Position numbers and translations under genes: made by a program | The notes under the pieces: generated by a model | Told to the model about the DNA's origin: nothing | The model's database searches: none | The model's input: only the letters and a program-made list of their open reading frames with translations | From: Collinsella sp. | GTDB lineage: Bacteria; Actinomycetota; Coriobacteriia; Coriobacteriales; Coriobacteriaceae | Direction of reading: 5' to 3' | NCBI GenBank assembly: GCA_019419545.1 | Contig: DXZT01000058.1 | Span: 1 to 64,000 of the forward strand | DNA: 64,000 bases | Shown here: in pieces, positions 50,259 to 58,885 of the stretch | How positions within the stretch are numbered: position 1 is the first letter of the stretch | How the letters are laid out: the number at the start of each line of letters is the position of its first letter

Positions 50259-50356
50259 GAAACCTTTCCTTTTGGGTTGGGTGTTGTTACCAGGTTGAAT
50301 ACTCGGTGCCAGCGTTTGGGCTGTGAGTCGAGGGCGATTACGGACGCAGCGCTTGC

Positions 50357-51310
50357 CTACTGACCGCGCACGCGGCGGGCGATACGGTCGGAAAGCGACG
50401 CCTTGTCGGCGCGGTTCTTACCCCAAAACGCGCAGCCCACCATGCCGGGGCCCACGTGCGAGCCGATGGTGGGACCCACGGAGCCGCGAATGATCGTGAC
50501 GTCGGCGCAACCCTCCTCCTTGCGGATGGCGGCTTCGAGCCAGTCACCATCCTTTTCGGCATCGGCCGTCATGATGGCGATGGGCATGGTGCGATCGGGC
50601 ACGTAGTTCTCGCGGAACGACTTGAGGATGGACTTGAGCGCCTTCTTGCGGCCGCGGTTGACGCCGATCAGCGACAGCGAGCCGGCCAGGTCGTAGGAGA
50701 GCTCGGGCTTGACGTCGAGCTTTGCCGTGAGCTGCGCCGCCGCGGGAGGAATGCGGCCGCCGGCAGCCAGTGCGTCGAAGCTCTCGAGCGTAAAGTAGCC
50801 GTGCACGTAGGTCTTTGCCTCGTTTGCCCAATCGACCAGCTGCTTGGCGGTCAGTCCCGCCGAACGCTGGCGCACGGCCTCGAGCGCCAAGAGCGCACCG
50901 GTCGCGCAGGGCAGAGCGTTGTCGACCACGTAGAGCTCAAAGTTGGGATACTCGGCGCGCACGACATCTGCCGCCTGGCACGCGGAGTTGTAGCTCGACG
51001 ACAGCGCCGAGGTAAAGCACAGGTAGACCGTGGGCGTGCCCTCTTTGGCGCACTCGGTAAAAAACTCGATATAGCGACCGAGCGACACAGCCGAGGTGGA
51101 CACGCGGGCACCGGCGCGCATGCGGTCGTAGAACTCCTTAGGGCTCATGCTCGACCAGATGTCGTCTGTGCGCTCCTCGCCATCGATAATGAAAGGGAAA
51201 CCCAGGATATCGACATCGAGGTTCGCGGCGACCTCGGGGCTAAAGTCGCAGCAGGTATCGACGACGATGCGGCAACGGTTCGAATGACCGGCGGATGCGG
51301 CCTTGTCCAT
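50357..51310 (-). CDS. DegV-family fatty-acid-binding protein
   Basis: The 317-residue protein starts RIVVDTCCDFSPEV and has SMSPKEFYDRMRAGARVSTS and FTSALSSSYNSACQAA, the DegV signatures that bind a fatty-acid carboxylate. FakB-type DegV proteins present fatty acids to FakA kinase. ATG 51310 follows AAGGAG; a TTG one codon earlier is also open. No fakA is adjacent. A C-terminal GSHVGPGMVGCAFWG motif is typical. Confidence 0.88.
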   Translation of the reverse strand: MDKAASAGHSNRCRIVVDTCCDFSPEVAANLDVDILGFPFIIDGEERTDDIWSSMSPKEFYDRMRAGARVSTSAVSLGRYIEFFTECAKEGTPTVYLCFTSALSSSYNSACQAADVVRAEYPNFELYVVDNALPCATGALLALEAVRQRSAGLTAKQLVDWANEAKTYVHGYFTLESFDALAAGGRIPPAAAQLTAKLDVKPELSYDLAGSLSLIGVNRGRKKALKSILKSFRENYVPDRTMPIAIMTADAEKDGDWLEAAIRKEEGCADVTIIRGSVGPTIGSHVGPGMVGCAFWGKNRADKASLSDRIARRVRGQ

Positions 51311-51328
51311 CAAAGCGACTCCTTACGT

Positions 51329-51361
51329 AAAAAGGCGGCCACCCGCATGGGATGGCCGCCA
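51329..51361 (-). terminator. Hairpin between degV-like and hpf
   Basis: AAAGGCGGCCAC and GATGGCCGCC pair with few mismatches. Read on the minus strand, TTTTT follows, and it lies just past the hpf stop. Confidence 0.8.
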
Positions 51362-51389
51362 ACCGTTAACTCATGCAAGTTAACGTATT

Positions 51390-51974
51390 TTACTCGTCAA
51401 GTGTTTCGATGCGGGGCTTGATGATGCCATATCCACCATTCTTACGGTGATACACCACATTGATGAGACCGGTCGTCGCGTTCTCGAACACGTAGAAGTC
51501 GTGGCCCAGCAAATCGGTCTGCACCAGCGCCTGCTCCTCGGTCATCGGGGTGACATCGATGACCTTCTCGCGGACGAGCAGGTCGTCGTCCTCCTCGGGC
51601 AGCAGCAGGTCGGCCAGATCCTCAACGCGCTCGACCGGCGCGACATCCGCGGCACTGGCACCACCCTGGCGGTTGTCCACGACCTTGGTCTTGAACTTGC
51701 GCAGCTGGCGGGTGACCTTATCGGCGGAGAGGTCGATGGCAGCATACATATCTGCGCCGTGCTCGGCAACGCGAATCACCGAACCGCGGGCACGAGCCGT
51801 GACCTCGACGATTGCCGGGTTGGGGTTCGAGGGGTTCTTCTCATAACGAAGCACGACGTCGACTGTCATGGGCTCGATGTCGAAAACCTTGAGCGCCTCG
51901 CCGATTTTCTCATCCACATGCGCACGCAGAGCATCGGTTACCGTCGTCTTGCGTCCAGAAACCTTGATATCCAT
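51390..51974 (-). CDS. hpf: Ribosome hibernation-promoting factor, long form
   Basis: The 194-residue protein has the N-terminal S30AE/HPF domain (MDIKVSGRKTTVTDALRAHV, then RYEKNPSNPNPAIVEVTARA) and the C-terminal dimerisation domain of long HPF (EEQALVQTDLLGHDFYVFEN, ending NGGYGIIKPRIE). Long HPF makes 100S ribosome dimers in stationary phase. The start at 51974 follows TTGGAG; the frame back to 52034 lacks a site. It is a single gene. Confidence 0.93.
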   Translation of the reverse strand: MDIKVSGRKTTVTDALRAHVDEKIGEALKVFDIEPMTVDVVLRYEKNPSNPNPAIVEVTARARGSVIRVAEHGADMYAAIDLSADKVTRQLRKFKTKVVDNRQGGASAADVAPVERVEDLADLLLPEEDDDLLVREKVIDVTPMTEEQALVQTDLLGHDFYVFENATTGLINVVYHRKNGGYGIIKPRIETLDE

Positions 51975-52193
51975 ACGTGGCTCCAATCTGCCTCGGGGAC
52001 TTACTGTACTGGCTATGTACCCATTGCCGTGCATTTAATCACGCGATTTCCCAAAGACCCGAATAACGACTGCTTGATACCGCATACCGAAGTCTCGCAC
52101 TTTTCCGTGGCAAAGTGCGCTATAGGAAGGCGTCGGCAAAGCTAGTTTTTCTCCTGGAAATCAGCTTTTACCTGCCGTTTTTACCAAAATAGA

Positions 52194-52227
52194 AAAGCCG
52201 GGCTCCCTTATTGGGGAGACCCGGCTA
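52194..52227 (-). terminator. Terminator of the solute-binding lipoprotein gene
   Basis: AGCCGGG and CCCGGCT close an extended stem with GGGAGA/TCTCCC-type pairing; TTTTC follows on the minus strand. Confidence 0.82.
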
Positions 52228-52291
52228 TGCGTGTTGAAACCGTGAAGAAGTGCCTCGTTCAATGTATGGCAGGCACCACCCCTACCAATAA

Positions 52292-53284
52292 CTAGCTATT
52301 GAGCTTGTTGATGTCATCGTCGGTGATGGTGCCCTCCTGGCTAGACGACGGGCTGTCGCCGTTGTTATCAGAGGCGTCGTCATCGGAGGACTCGGTCTCG
52401 TTGGACGTGGAGTCGGATGCCTGCACATTGGCCCCCGAAACGGTCTTGGCGGTAAGGTCATAGGGCATCTGTCCGTACCAGACGCAGTGGACTGCCTCGA
52501 GCGTGCCATCGACCGTGATGCCATCGAGGGCATCGCTCACGGCACGGCACAGCTCATCATTAGAGCTAAGACCTGCGACGCCAAGCGTGGAGGGCGCCTC
52601 GAGCGTACCGACATAGGAGATCTGGCTCATCAGACGCGCGAGGTAGCCACCAGCCGTGGAATCACAGATCACGTAATCGACCTCGCCCGACTCGAGCGCC
52701 TCAAAGCACTCATTGATGTTGGAAAAGGTCTTTTGGTTGGCGGTGATGCTTTGCTTGGCGAGCGCCTCCTGCGAGGCCGAGGAGGTCTGAACGCCCAGGG
52801 TAGCGGTGTTAAGCGTTTCGGTGGAAACGCTCAGCGACTCGCCGTCACTGCTCTTGCCGAATACGGCGGCGGCATCGTACAGACAGGTGCCAAGCGAGCT
52901 GATGTCGCCGCCCGCAGACTTGATGTCGCCAATGAAGATGTCCGCCTTTTTATCGCTGAGCGCGGAATCGGCCGAGGACGCATCGACAAAGGCGACCTTG
53001 AGACCCATGCGGCATGCGAGGGCACGAGCGGCATCGACCGCATAGCCCGTGAGGTTTCCGTCGGCATCCTGCATGGCCTGCGGTGCATCGGACGTATCGA
53101 GGGCGACCGTCAGGGTTCCCGGCGTGACCAGGGCATCGTCCGATACCGTGGGGGTAACGGTCTCGCGCTCGATCTGGTCGATCGTGGGCGTCGTGAACGT
53201 GGACAGTGGATTGAACGCGCATCCGCTCAGGCCCAAAACGGCAATGACCGCCGCGGCCCCAGCACCTAACCGAGCCGCATGCAT
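52292..53284 (-). CDS. ABC-type solute-binding lipoprotein, amino-acid (SBP_bac_3) type
   Basis: From ATG 53284, with GAGGGG 7 nt upstream, the protein has 330 residues: a lipoprotein signal ending LGLSGC (lipobox), then a type-3 solute-binding fold (LTVALDTSDAPQAMQDADGN, AVDAARALACRMGLKVAFVD, KADIFIGD, then ESGEVDYVICDSTAGGYL). The C-terminus is Ser/Asp-rich and disordered. The same frame stays open to 53800, and an ATG at 53302 is also possible. No permease or ATPase gene is adjacent, so it may be an orphan sensor or feed a distant transporter. Confidence 0.83.
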   Translation of the reverse strand: MHAARLGAGAAAVIAVLGLSGCAFNPLSTFTTPTIDQIERETVTPTVSDDALVTPGTLTVALDTSDAPQAMQDADGNLTGYAVDAARALACRMGLKVAFVDASSADSALSDKKADIFIGDIKSAGGDISSLGTCLYDAAAVFGKSSDGESLSVSTETLNTATLGVQTSSASQEALAKQSITANQKTFSNINECFEALESGEVDYVICDSTAGGYLARLMSQISYVGTLEAPSTLGVAGLSSNDELCRAVSDALDGITVDGTLEAVHCVWYGQMPYDLTAKTVSGANVQASDSTSNETESSDDDASDNNGDSPSSSQEGTITDDDINKLNS

Positions 53285-54035
53285 CAAGCTGCCCCTCACC
53301 ATGTCCACTACCCTGCCTTCTGTGTCGTATACGATCCGTGCCCCGCACGGAATATCGGGTTGTTCCCACCAGCTGACCTGGTATTTGACCCCACACTTGC
53401 GCACCGGGGCGTTTGCTCGGGAGGCCGCAGCCACCTTCACGACTGGCCCGCTCGCCCGCGAGGCGGTATTGCCCCAAAGAAAGTAGAACGGACGGTGCGG
53501 CTTACATCTAGGACGCGCCATGATCGCGCCGCGCGCACGCGGTCGCTTACGTGGATCCCTTTGACCGCGTCTGTCTTGGACTAGGATGGGCATTTCGTCC
53601 GTCCGCAACCACAGCCTGGCAGGAACGTAGCGCATTATAGCTAAGTTCAAGCTATAGTTTAAGGTTAGGGACGTTATTCGCATCGCGAGCACAGATTTCG
53701 CAGGTCGGGGCGGACCATTCGTGCCCCCATGAAGCCCGGAGCTCCCCCACGGGGAGCCCCGGGGCACCCGTCTCAGGGTGCCGTGTGCAAAAAACGGCAA
53801 ATATGAGTACTGCTACCAATTTAGTAGCAGCGTATTTCCGCCCCACGAGCCCTTTTTGAGTTCCGCACAGCCCGCTTGGCGCCAAGATATTCCACATTCG
53901 TTTATTATCTCTTCGCTGAATCCAGTTTTTCGGCCCAAGTTTCTTTATTTTTGCTGTCACTAATCTAGTAACAGTACTCATATTTGCCGTTTTTTGCACA
54001 TGGCATATAAACAGACCCCCTATAAAGCCATAGTT
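53285..54035. other. 751-bp region without a supported gene
   Basis: The first 500 bp keep an open minus-strand frame joined to the lipoprotein gene but with no ribosome site; the composition (Arg/Pro-rich) does not look selected. The rest is an inverted-repeat element (53784-54000). AGCTCCCCCACGGGGAGC near 53741 is a small hairpin. Confidence 0.55.
53784..54000. repeat. Long inverted repeat, 33-bp arms (32/33 match)
   Basis: 53784-53816 pairs with 53968-54000 with one mismatch; 151 bp lie between. It ends 35 bp past the 3' end of the nuclease-like gene. No target duplication is seen. Confidence 0.9.
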
Positions 54036-55145
54036 TTACGCCGGCTTGAGCCCAAAGCACGCTCGGAGCGTATTCAGCAGAGCATCTTGCCTCTTTCGAC
54101 GAGCCTCTACACGATTCTGATATCGTTTACCCATACGCTGGTGGATGCGCCATGCGAGCGCTTCCATCGCTTCCATGTCGCAGAGCATCTCGTTGTTGAC
54201 CGTCGCGACCTCGATTCCCATGGACGCCAAACCCGTATTGCGTTTTTCATCGTGAATGCGCCCGCCGCGAGACGAATGGCCCTGCTCACCGTTGTATTCC
54301 AGGTCAAACCGAGCTGCTTCCTGATAGGCATCGCAAACCGCATACGGCATCCCCGAGATCGCCTGCGCACGGTCGTTGAACTCGATCTTGTGGTCGGTCT
54401 TAAAGGGACCGCAGGCAAATCCGCCATAAGAAAACGGAAGCGAAAACATGGCAAGCATGATGCATTCCATGGGTGAGCGCAGGTTTTCCGACAGAAAGGG
54501 GCACAGCCGCCGCAGCTGCTTGGCCGCGCTCCCCTTGCATGCCGCAAGGTAATCTGCCAGGCGATCGGGCGTCAGCACTGGCTCGACCTCAAAGTAGCCC
54601 ACATCTGACGGCTGGTCCTTATCCTTTGCAAGCCTGTTCACGGTAGGCGAGCTGTAAGGGGGCAGATACTGCCCGCGATCGCTCAGCGAAATCTTGGAGC
54701 ACAGCTCCTGGGCCAGGGCAAACGCCTGGATGCAGCCGACCTCGCGCGCGATGGCAACACAAAGGGCCTCGGGAGATAGACTGTACACCCCCGGTTCCAC
54801 CTCTAGACTCGAGCCGGCGGGCAACCCGGAACACACGGACCAGCTCACGCCAGGGATGCGGCGGCGCTGCGCCGCAGATCCCACCAGCAAGCACAGATCT
54901 TCTTGCACCTCGCCGCTTGCGGCCCCAATCCGCACCAAATCGGGAAGATAGATGTCCTCGGTCGAGGGCGACGATGCGCGCAGCACACGGCGCTCTTCAT
55001 CGGGATTAAGGTCCTTCCAGCTTATGTAGCCCATCTGCCGGCGCTCGGCGCGCATCATGCGCAGCGCCGAGGCACCCGTCAGAATTACGGAAGCAGCCAG
55101 CTGCTCGCTTGCAGGCTTGCCACGCTGCCCGATCTTTATTGCCAT
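54036..55145 (-). CDS. Putative PD-(D/E)XK/DUF559-like protein downstream of comF
   Basis: The 369-residue protein has no confident family. Its last third, FDLEYNGEQGHSSRGGRIHD then EKRNTGLASMGIEVATVNNE, resembles the DUF559/Vsr-type nuclease core (acidic residue, E-x-n, then R/K-rich helix and a beta-strand with final acidic residues). The N-terminal part resembles AbiEi-type fusions found with DUF559 in Actinobacteria, but this is weak. ATG 55145 lies 11 nt after the comF stop, with GGGGTGG between, so the two are coupled. Nuclease function is inferred. Confidence 0.6.
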   Translation of the reverse strand: MAIKIGQRGKPASEQLAASVILTGASALRMMRAERRQMGYISWKDLNPDEERRVLRASSPSTEDIYLPDLVRIGAASGEVQEDLCLLVGSAAQRRRIPGVSWSVCSGLPAGSSLEVEPGVYSLSPEALCVAIAREVGCIQAFALAQELCSKISLSDRGQYLPPYSSPTVNRLAKDKDQPSDVGYFEVEPVLTPDRLADYLAACKGSAAKQLRRLCPFLSENLRSPMECIMLAMFSLPFSYGGFACGPFKTDHKIEFNDRAQAISGMPYAVCDAYQEAARFDLEYNGEQGHSSRGGRIHDEKRNTGLASMGIEVATVNNEMLCDMEAMEALAWRIHQRMGKRYQNRVEARRKRQDALLNTLRACFGLKPA

Positions 55146-55156
55146 CTGAACCACCC

Positions 55157-55963
55157 CTACCAAACGCGTGCGATAGCGAGGCCATCAACGGCCGCGGCAC
55201 CGGCGCGCTTGAGTTCCGCCGAAGCCGCTGCCATCGTCGCACCCGTGGTGATAACGTCGTCGATAAGCAGCAGGCGCTTGCCCCGCACATCCTCAACCGT
55301 CTCGTACATGCCTTGGGCACGCTCGCGGCGCTCCTCACGACCGAGTTCGCGCTGGTCGCCATGCCCGTACTTGACGAGAGCATCGAGCAGGGGAACACCC
55401 GACAGCTCGCAAAATGGGCGCGCAATGGCCTCCATATGATCAAAACCACGCCGCCGAAACGCTGCCGCCGTCGCAGGCACAAACACCACCGCATCCGCAC
55501 CGGACAGCACACCTCCGTAGCGATCGGGCGCTACGACCTGGGCATGCAGGGCGGTGTCGTAGAGCAGCTCCGCCAGATACGGAGCCAGACGTCGCTCGCC
55601 CGCATCCTTGTACGCTTTAATGATGCGCGGCAGCGGATGCGCATAGACGGCGCACGCCAGGCAGCGATCGAGCGCCTCCGCCATTGCCGAGGACGTGCTC
55701 TCGACCGAACACTCAGTGCACAGCAAATCCCCAAACGGGGCGCCGCATCGGGTGCAGCTATGACGTGGGTCGATGAGCGTGAGCGCAGCCAGGCAGTCTT
55801 GGCAAATAAGCGTACCGGCGCGCTCGCAGCCGGCACATCGTGTTGGCGACAATGCCTCGAGCGCCTCGCGTGCCACCCGCTCGGCAAACGGTAGTAATTC
55901 GTCCGCAAACGGTAGGGCACCGGCACCCTGCAGACGGCTCAATATGTTCAAACGGCTCTTCAA
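55157..55963 (-). CDS. comF: ComF-family phosphoribosyltransferase-like protein
   Basis: The 268-residue protein has the ComF zinc region (CAGCERAGTLICQDC and CTRCGAPFGDLLCTEC) and a C-terminal PRTase-like domain with the PRPP loop LLLIDDVITTGAT. ComF proteins take part in DNA uptake and recombination. The start is TTG 55963, with the ribosome site AGGGAGGG 8 nt upstream lying inside a strong hairpin (55967-56002). It is followed by the nuclease-like gene in the same operon. Confidence 0.9.
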   Translation of the reverse strand: MKSRLNILSRLQGAGALPFADELLPFAERVAREALEALSPTRCAGCERAGTLICQDCLAALTLIDPRHSCTRCGAPFGDLLCTECSVESTSSAMAEALDRCLACAVYAHPLPRIIKAYKDAGERRLAPYLAELLYDTALHAQVVAPDRYGGVLSGADAVVFVPATAAAFRRRGFDHMEAIARPFCELSGVPLLDALVKYGHGDQRELGREERRERAQGMYETVEDVRGKRLLLIDDVITTGATMAAASAELKRAGAAAVDGLAIARVW

Positions 55964-55966
55964 GAC

Positions 55967-56002
55967 ACAACCCTCCCTACGTTCGGTCGCAGGGAGGGTT
56001 GT
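55967..56002 (-). promoter_or_regulatory. Hairpin sequestering the comF ribosome site
   Basis: ACAACCCTCCCT (55967-55978) pairs perfectly with 55991-56002. In the mRNA the 3' arm contains AGGGAGGG, the only ribosome site before the TTG start. No U-tract follows, so it reads as a translational control element rather than a terminator of the upstream gene. Confidence 0.65.
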
Positions 56003-56065
56003 TGATTCGGCGCTATGATACCCCGATGCGCTCGGGGCAAGGCGAGCTAAATCCGCTCGCGGGCG

Positions 56066-57766
56066 TTATTCGCCGGCGGGCGGTTGTGGTGCGGACGAAG
56101 ACGGGGTCGAGCCCTCGCCACCATCCTGGCGCGGCTTGCGGGAACGGCGACGGCGACGGCGCTTTTGACCCTGGTCGGCCGAGCCCTCGCCACCGCGATC
56201 CTCGCGCGGCTCGCGCTCGTCGCGAGCGGCGCCACGCGAAGCCTTGGCAGCCGCTCCCCCGCCATCTCCGGGACGACGGCGCGTGACCTTGACCTCGCCA
56301 TCCGAGACCTGATCGGCCACGGAGGGCACTGAGGGCTTCTGCTGCGCGCCCGAGGAATGGCGACGGCGCGGACGCGGCGCGCGCTCCTCCTCGCCACGTG
56401 ACTTGCCACCCTTGTCGGCAGGCGCATCGGAACCCGAACCACCCTTGGGGGCGGCACCAGCCTCGCGAGCAGCTGCGGCGCGGAAGGCGTCCTCGCGCTC
56501 CTCGCTCGACAGATGACGGCGGCGGCGACGTGTGGGGTTCATGCCGCCGCCGCGATTCTGCTGCTGGGGCTGCTGAACCTCGCGCTCGCGAGAGGAGTTC
56601 TTGCCTGCGGCTGCAGCCTCGGTAGCATCGCCCGAGCCCGCGCGCTTGCGACGACGACGGCCACCGGCGGCCTCCTCGGCCTCGGGTGTCTCGGCCTTAC
56701 CACGGCCCTTTCCGCGGCCACGGCCCTCGCCCTGCCCCTGACCGGCGCGAGCATCGGAATCAGCATCGCGACGACGGCGCTTGGGCATCGAAGTGCCGGC
56801 CAGACGGTCGGCACTCGACAGGCCATCGCCCACGTCGACGCCGTTCTCGCGATCGAGTTCCATGAGCGCCAGGCGCATCTCGGGCGACTCGATGCGCTCG
56901 AGCACATCGCGCGTCACGCAGTCGGGGCGGCAATTGCAGCCTTGCTCGGCAGCCTTCTTCTTGCAGCCCTCCGAGCAGGTCATATCGGCCAGGTTGACCT
57001 TAAAGACCTTGCCGTTCTCCAGGCGCAGCACCAGCTGCTCGCGCGGCGTGTCATATTCCTGAATACGCGCCTTGCCGAGCGGCGTATCGATAAGCGTCTT
57101 CTTTTTGGGCGCGCGGCTCTTAAAGTCCTTGTACGCCTCGAACTCATAGCGCAAGCAGCACATCAGGCGGCCGCACACGCCGCTGATTTTGGACGAGTTG
57201 AGCGGCAGGTCCTGCTCTTTTGCCATGCGGATCGAGACGGGCTCAAACTGTCCGCCAAAGCGCGTGCAGCAGAGCTCCTGTCCGCATTGGGCGTAGCCGC
57301 CCACCAGGCGGGTCTCGTCGCGCACGCCGATCTGGCGCATGTCGACGCGAATGTGCAGCGTCGAGGACAGGTCCTTGACGAGCTGACGAAAATCGACGCG
57401 CTCCTCGGCCGCAAAGTAGAACACGGCCTTCTCGCCGCCAAACAGGTACTCGACGCCGACCGGCTTCATCTCGAGGTCGAGCTCCTTGACCAGGCGGCGG
57501 AAGTCGACCATGGCCTCGTCGCCCTGGATGGCCAGGTCGTCGGCAAGCTGCAGGTCGATGTCGCTCGCCACGCGCAGCACGGGCTTGAGCGGCTGACCGA
57601 TCTCGTCTTGCGGCACCTCGAAGGGATCGGCCGTGACCAGGCCGATCTCGGTTCCGCGCTCGGTGGAGCAAATGGCATAATCGGCCTCGAGGATATCCAA
57701 ATCCTGCGGATCGAACCACAGGTCGCGCGAGGCGTAGGTAAACTTAACGGGTACGACTAACGGCAT
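56066..57766 (-). CDS. ricT: PSP1/RicT (YaaT) protein with a long Arg/Gly-rich tail
   Basis: Residues 1-320 match RicT/YaaT: PSP1 domain with GGYAQCGQELCCTRFGGQF, SSKISGVCGRLMCCLRYEFE and CSEGCKKKAAEQGCNC, whose Cys residues bind the Fe-S clusters of the RicA/F/T complex. That complex aids RNA processing by RNase Y in Bacillus. The family is about 275-300 residues; here about 240 more form a low-complexity basic tail (RGRGKGRGK, PTRRRRRHLSSEE, QKRRRRRRSRKPRQ). The start at 57766 overlaps holB by 10 nt and has AGGAAGG upstream. Confidence 0.88.
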   Translation of the reverse strand: MPLVVPVKFTYASRDLWFDPQDLDILEADYAICSTERGTEIGLVTADPFEVPQDEIGQPLKPVLRVASDIDLQLADDLAIQGDEAMVDFRRLVKELDLEMKPVGVEYLFGGEKAVFYFAAEERVDFRQLVKDLSSTLHIRVDMRQIGVRDETRLVGGYAQCGQELCCTRFGGQFEPVSIRMAKEQDLPLNSSKISGVCGRLMCCLRYEFEAYKDFKSRAPKKKTLIDTPLGKARIQEYDTPREQLVLRLENGKVFKVNLADMTCSEGCKKKAAEQGCNCRPDCVTRDVLERIESPEMRLALMELDRENGVDVGDGLSSADRLAGTSMPKRRRRDADSDARAGQGQGEGRGRGKGRGKAETPEAEEAAGGRRRRKRAGSGDATEAAAAGKNSSREREVQQPQQQNRGGGMNPTRRRRRHLSSEEREDAFRAAAAREAGAAPKGGSGSDAPADKGGKSRGEEERAPRPRRRHSSGAQQKPSVPSVADQVSDGEVKVTRRRPGDGGGAAAKASRGAARDEREPREDRGGEGSADQGQKRRRRRRSRKPRQDGGEGSTPSSSAPQPPAGE

Positions 57767-58884
57767 TTCAGTGCCTTCCTGATATCGAACAGCATGACCT
57801 CGATGGCCAGCTGGGGAGTAACGTTTCTGGCAATGTTGCGCTCGGCGGTCGCGACTGCCTCGAGCGCCCGCGTGGCACCCGCAACATTGGTCGCGGCGGC
57901 AAGCCGCCCGATCGTGTCGCGCACGTCCTCGTTCACTACGTCGGCTGCCTCGTCCTGAAGCGTCAGCAGCACGTCGCGCATAAGCGTCCGCGCGCTCGCC
58001 AGCGCTTCCATGATACCCGAACGCTCGCGCGCGTTGAGTTCGCGCTTGTTGCGGTCCTCAAGCTGCTTCAATGCTCCACGCGACAGGTAATCGGCGTTTT
58101 GCTCGAGCACCTTTTCCTGCGTGGACTTGACCTCGGCGAGCGGCGCCTTAACGGCGACGATGAGCGACTTGGCGCGGCTGAGCACATCGGCCTCGTCGGC
58201 GGCGATGAGCGAATCGATGGCACGGACCATCTGGCGGCGAGCATCCTGGCGCTCGGCGCTCTTGAGGAACTCGATGCCACGCGTGGGGCTTCCCGCTACG
58301 GCGACGGCCATGCGGCAACGCGCAGGGTCCTGACCGGTGGCGCGACTCACGGCACGCGCGGCCACGGCGGGCGACACCAGCCGAAACGGCACGCACTGGC
58401 AGCGGCTCACGATGGTGGGCAACATCACGTCTGCCGAGGTGCCCAGCAAGATGAACATGACGCCCTCGGGCGGCTCCTCGAGTGTTTTGAGCAGCGCGTT
58501 AGCGGTGTTGGCGCGCAGCTGCTCGGCACGGTCGATGATGTAGACCTTGGCCTTGGCACGGATGGGCGCCAGGGGCACGTCGTCGAGCAGCTCGCGGGTC
58601 TGGGCGATGAGGTAGCCCGTGGCGCTCTCGGGCGTGTAATAGTGCACGTCGGGATGCGTATGGCGCGCGACGCGCACGCAGCTGTCGCATGCGCCGCAGC
58701 CATCCTGCTCGCACAGGAAGGCTTGGGCGAGCGCCCACGCGGCGTCGAGCTTGCCCGCGCCGGGCGCTCCCAAGAACAGATAGGCGTGCGATGCGCGACC
58801 GCTGGCGACGGCGTTGGTCAAAAAGTCGCGCACGCGCTCTTGGGTGTCGAGCTTGGCCAGCAGGCTTGCCTGAGCGGGGGCCAT
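57757..58884 (-). CDS. holB: DNA polymerase III subunit delta'
   Basis: The 375-residue AAA+ clamp-loader subunit has LFLGAPGAGK (P-loop-like), the zinc module CEQDGCGACDSCVRVARH, the SRC motif (TIVSRCQCVPF) and a C-terminal collar. ATG 58884, 9 nt after AGGAGG and 1 nt after the tmk stop, is chosen over 58905. Order tmk-holB-ricT is the same conserved order as in Gram-positive genomes. Confidence 0.92.
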   Translation of the reverse strand: MAPAQASLLAKLDTQERVRDFLTNAVASGRASHAYLFLGAPGAGKLDAAWALAQAFLCEQDGCGACDSCVRVARHTHPDVHYYTPESATGYLIAQTRELLDDVPLAPIRAKAKVYIIDRAEQLRANTANALLKTLEEPPEGVMFILLGTSADVMLPTIVSRCQCVPFRLVSPAVAARAVSRATGQDPARCRMAVAVAGSPTRGIEFLKSAERQDARRQMVRAIDSLIAADEADVLSRAKSLIVAVKAPLAEVKSTQEKVLEQNADYLSRGALKQLEDRNKRELNARERSGIMEALASARTLMRDVLLTLQDEAADVVNEDVRDTIGRLAAATNVAGATRALEAVATAERNIARNVTPQLAIEVMLFDIRKALKCR

Positions 58885-58885
58885 G

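Noticed and set aside
53285..53800. N-terminal extension of the solute-binding lipoprotein (172 extra codons)
   Set aside because: The frame is open but has no ribosome site, and it would put the lipoprotein signal in the middle of the protein. ATG 53284 has a strong site and a proper signal peptide.
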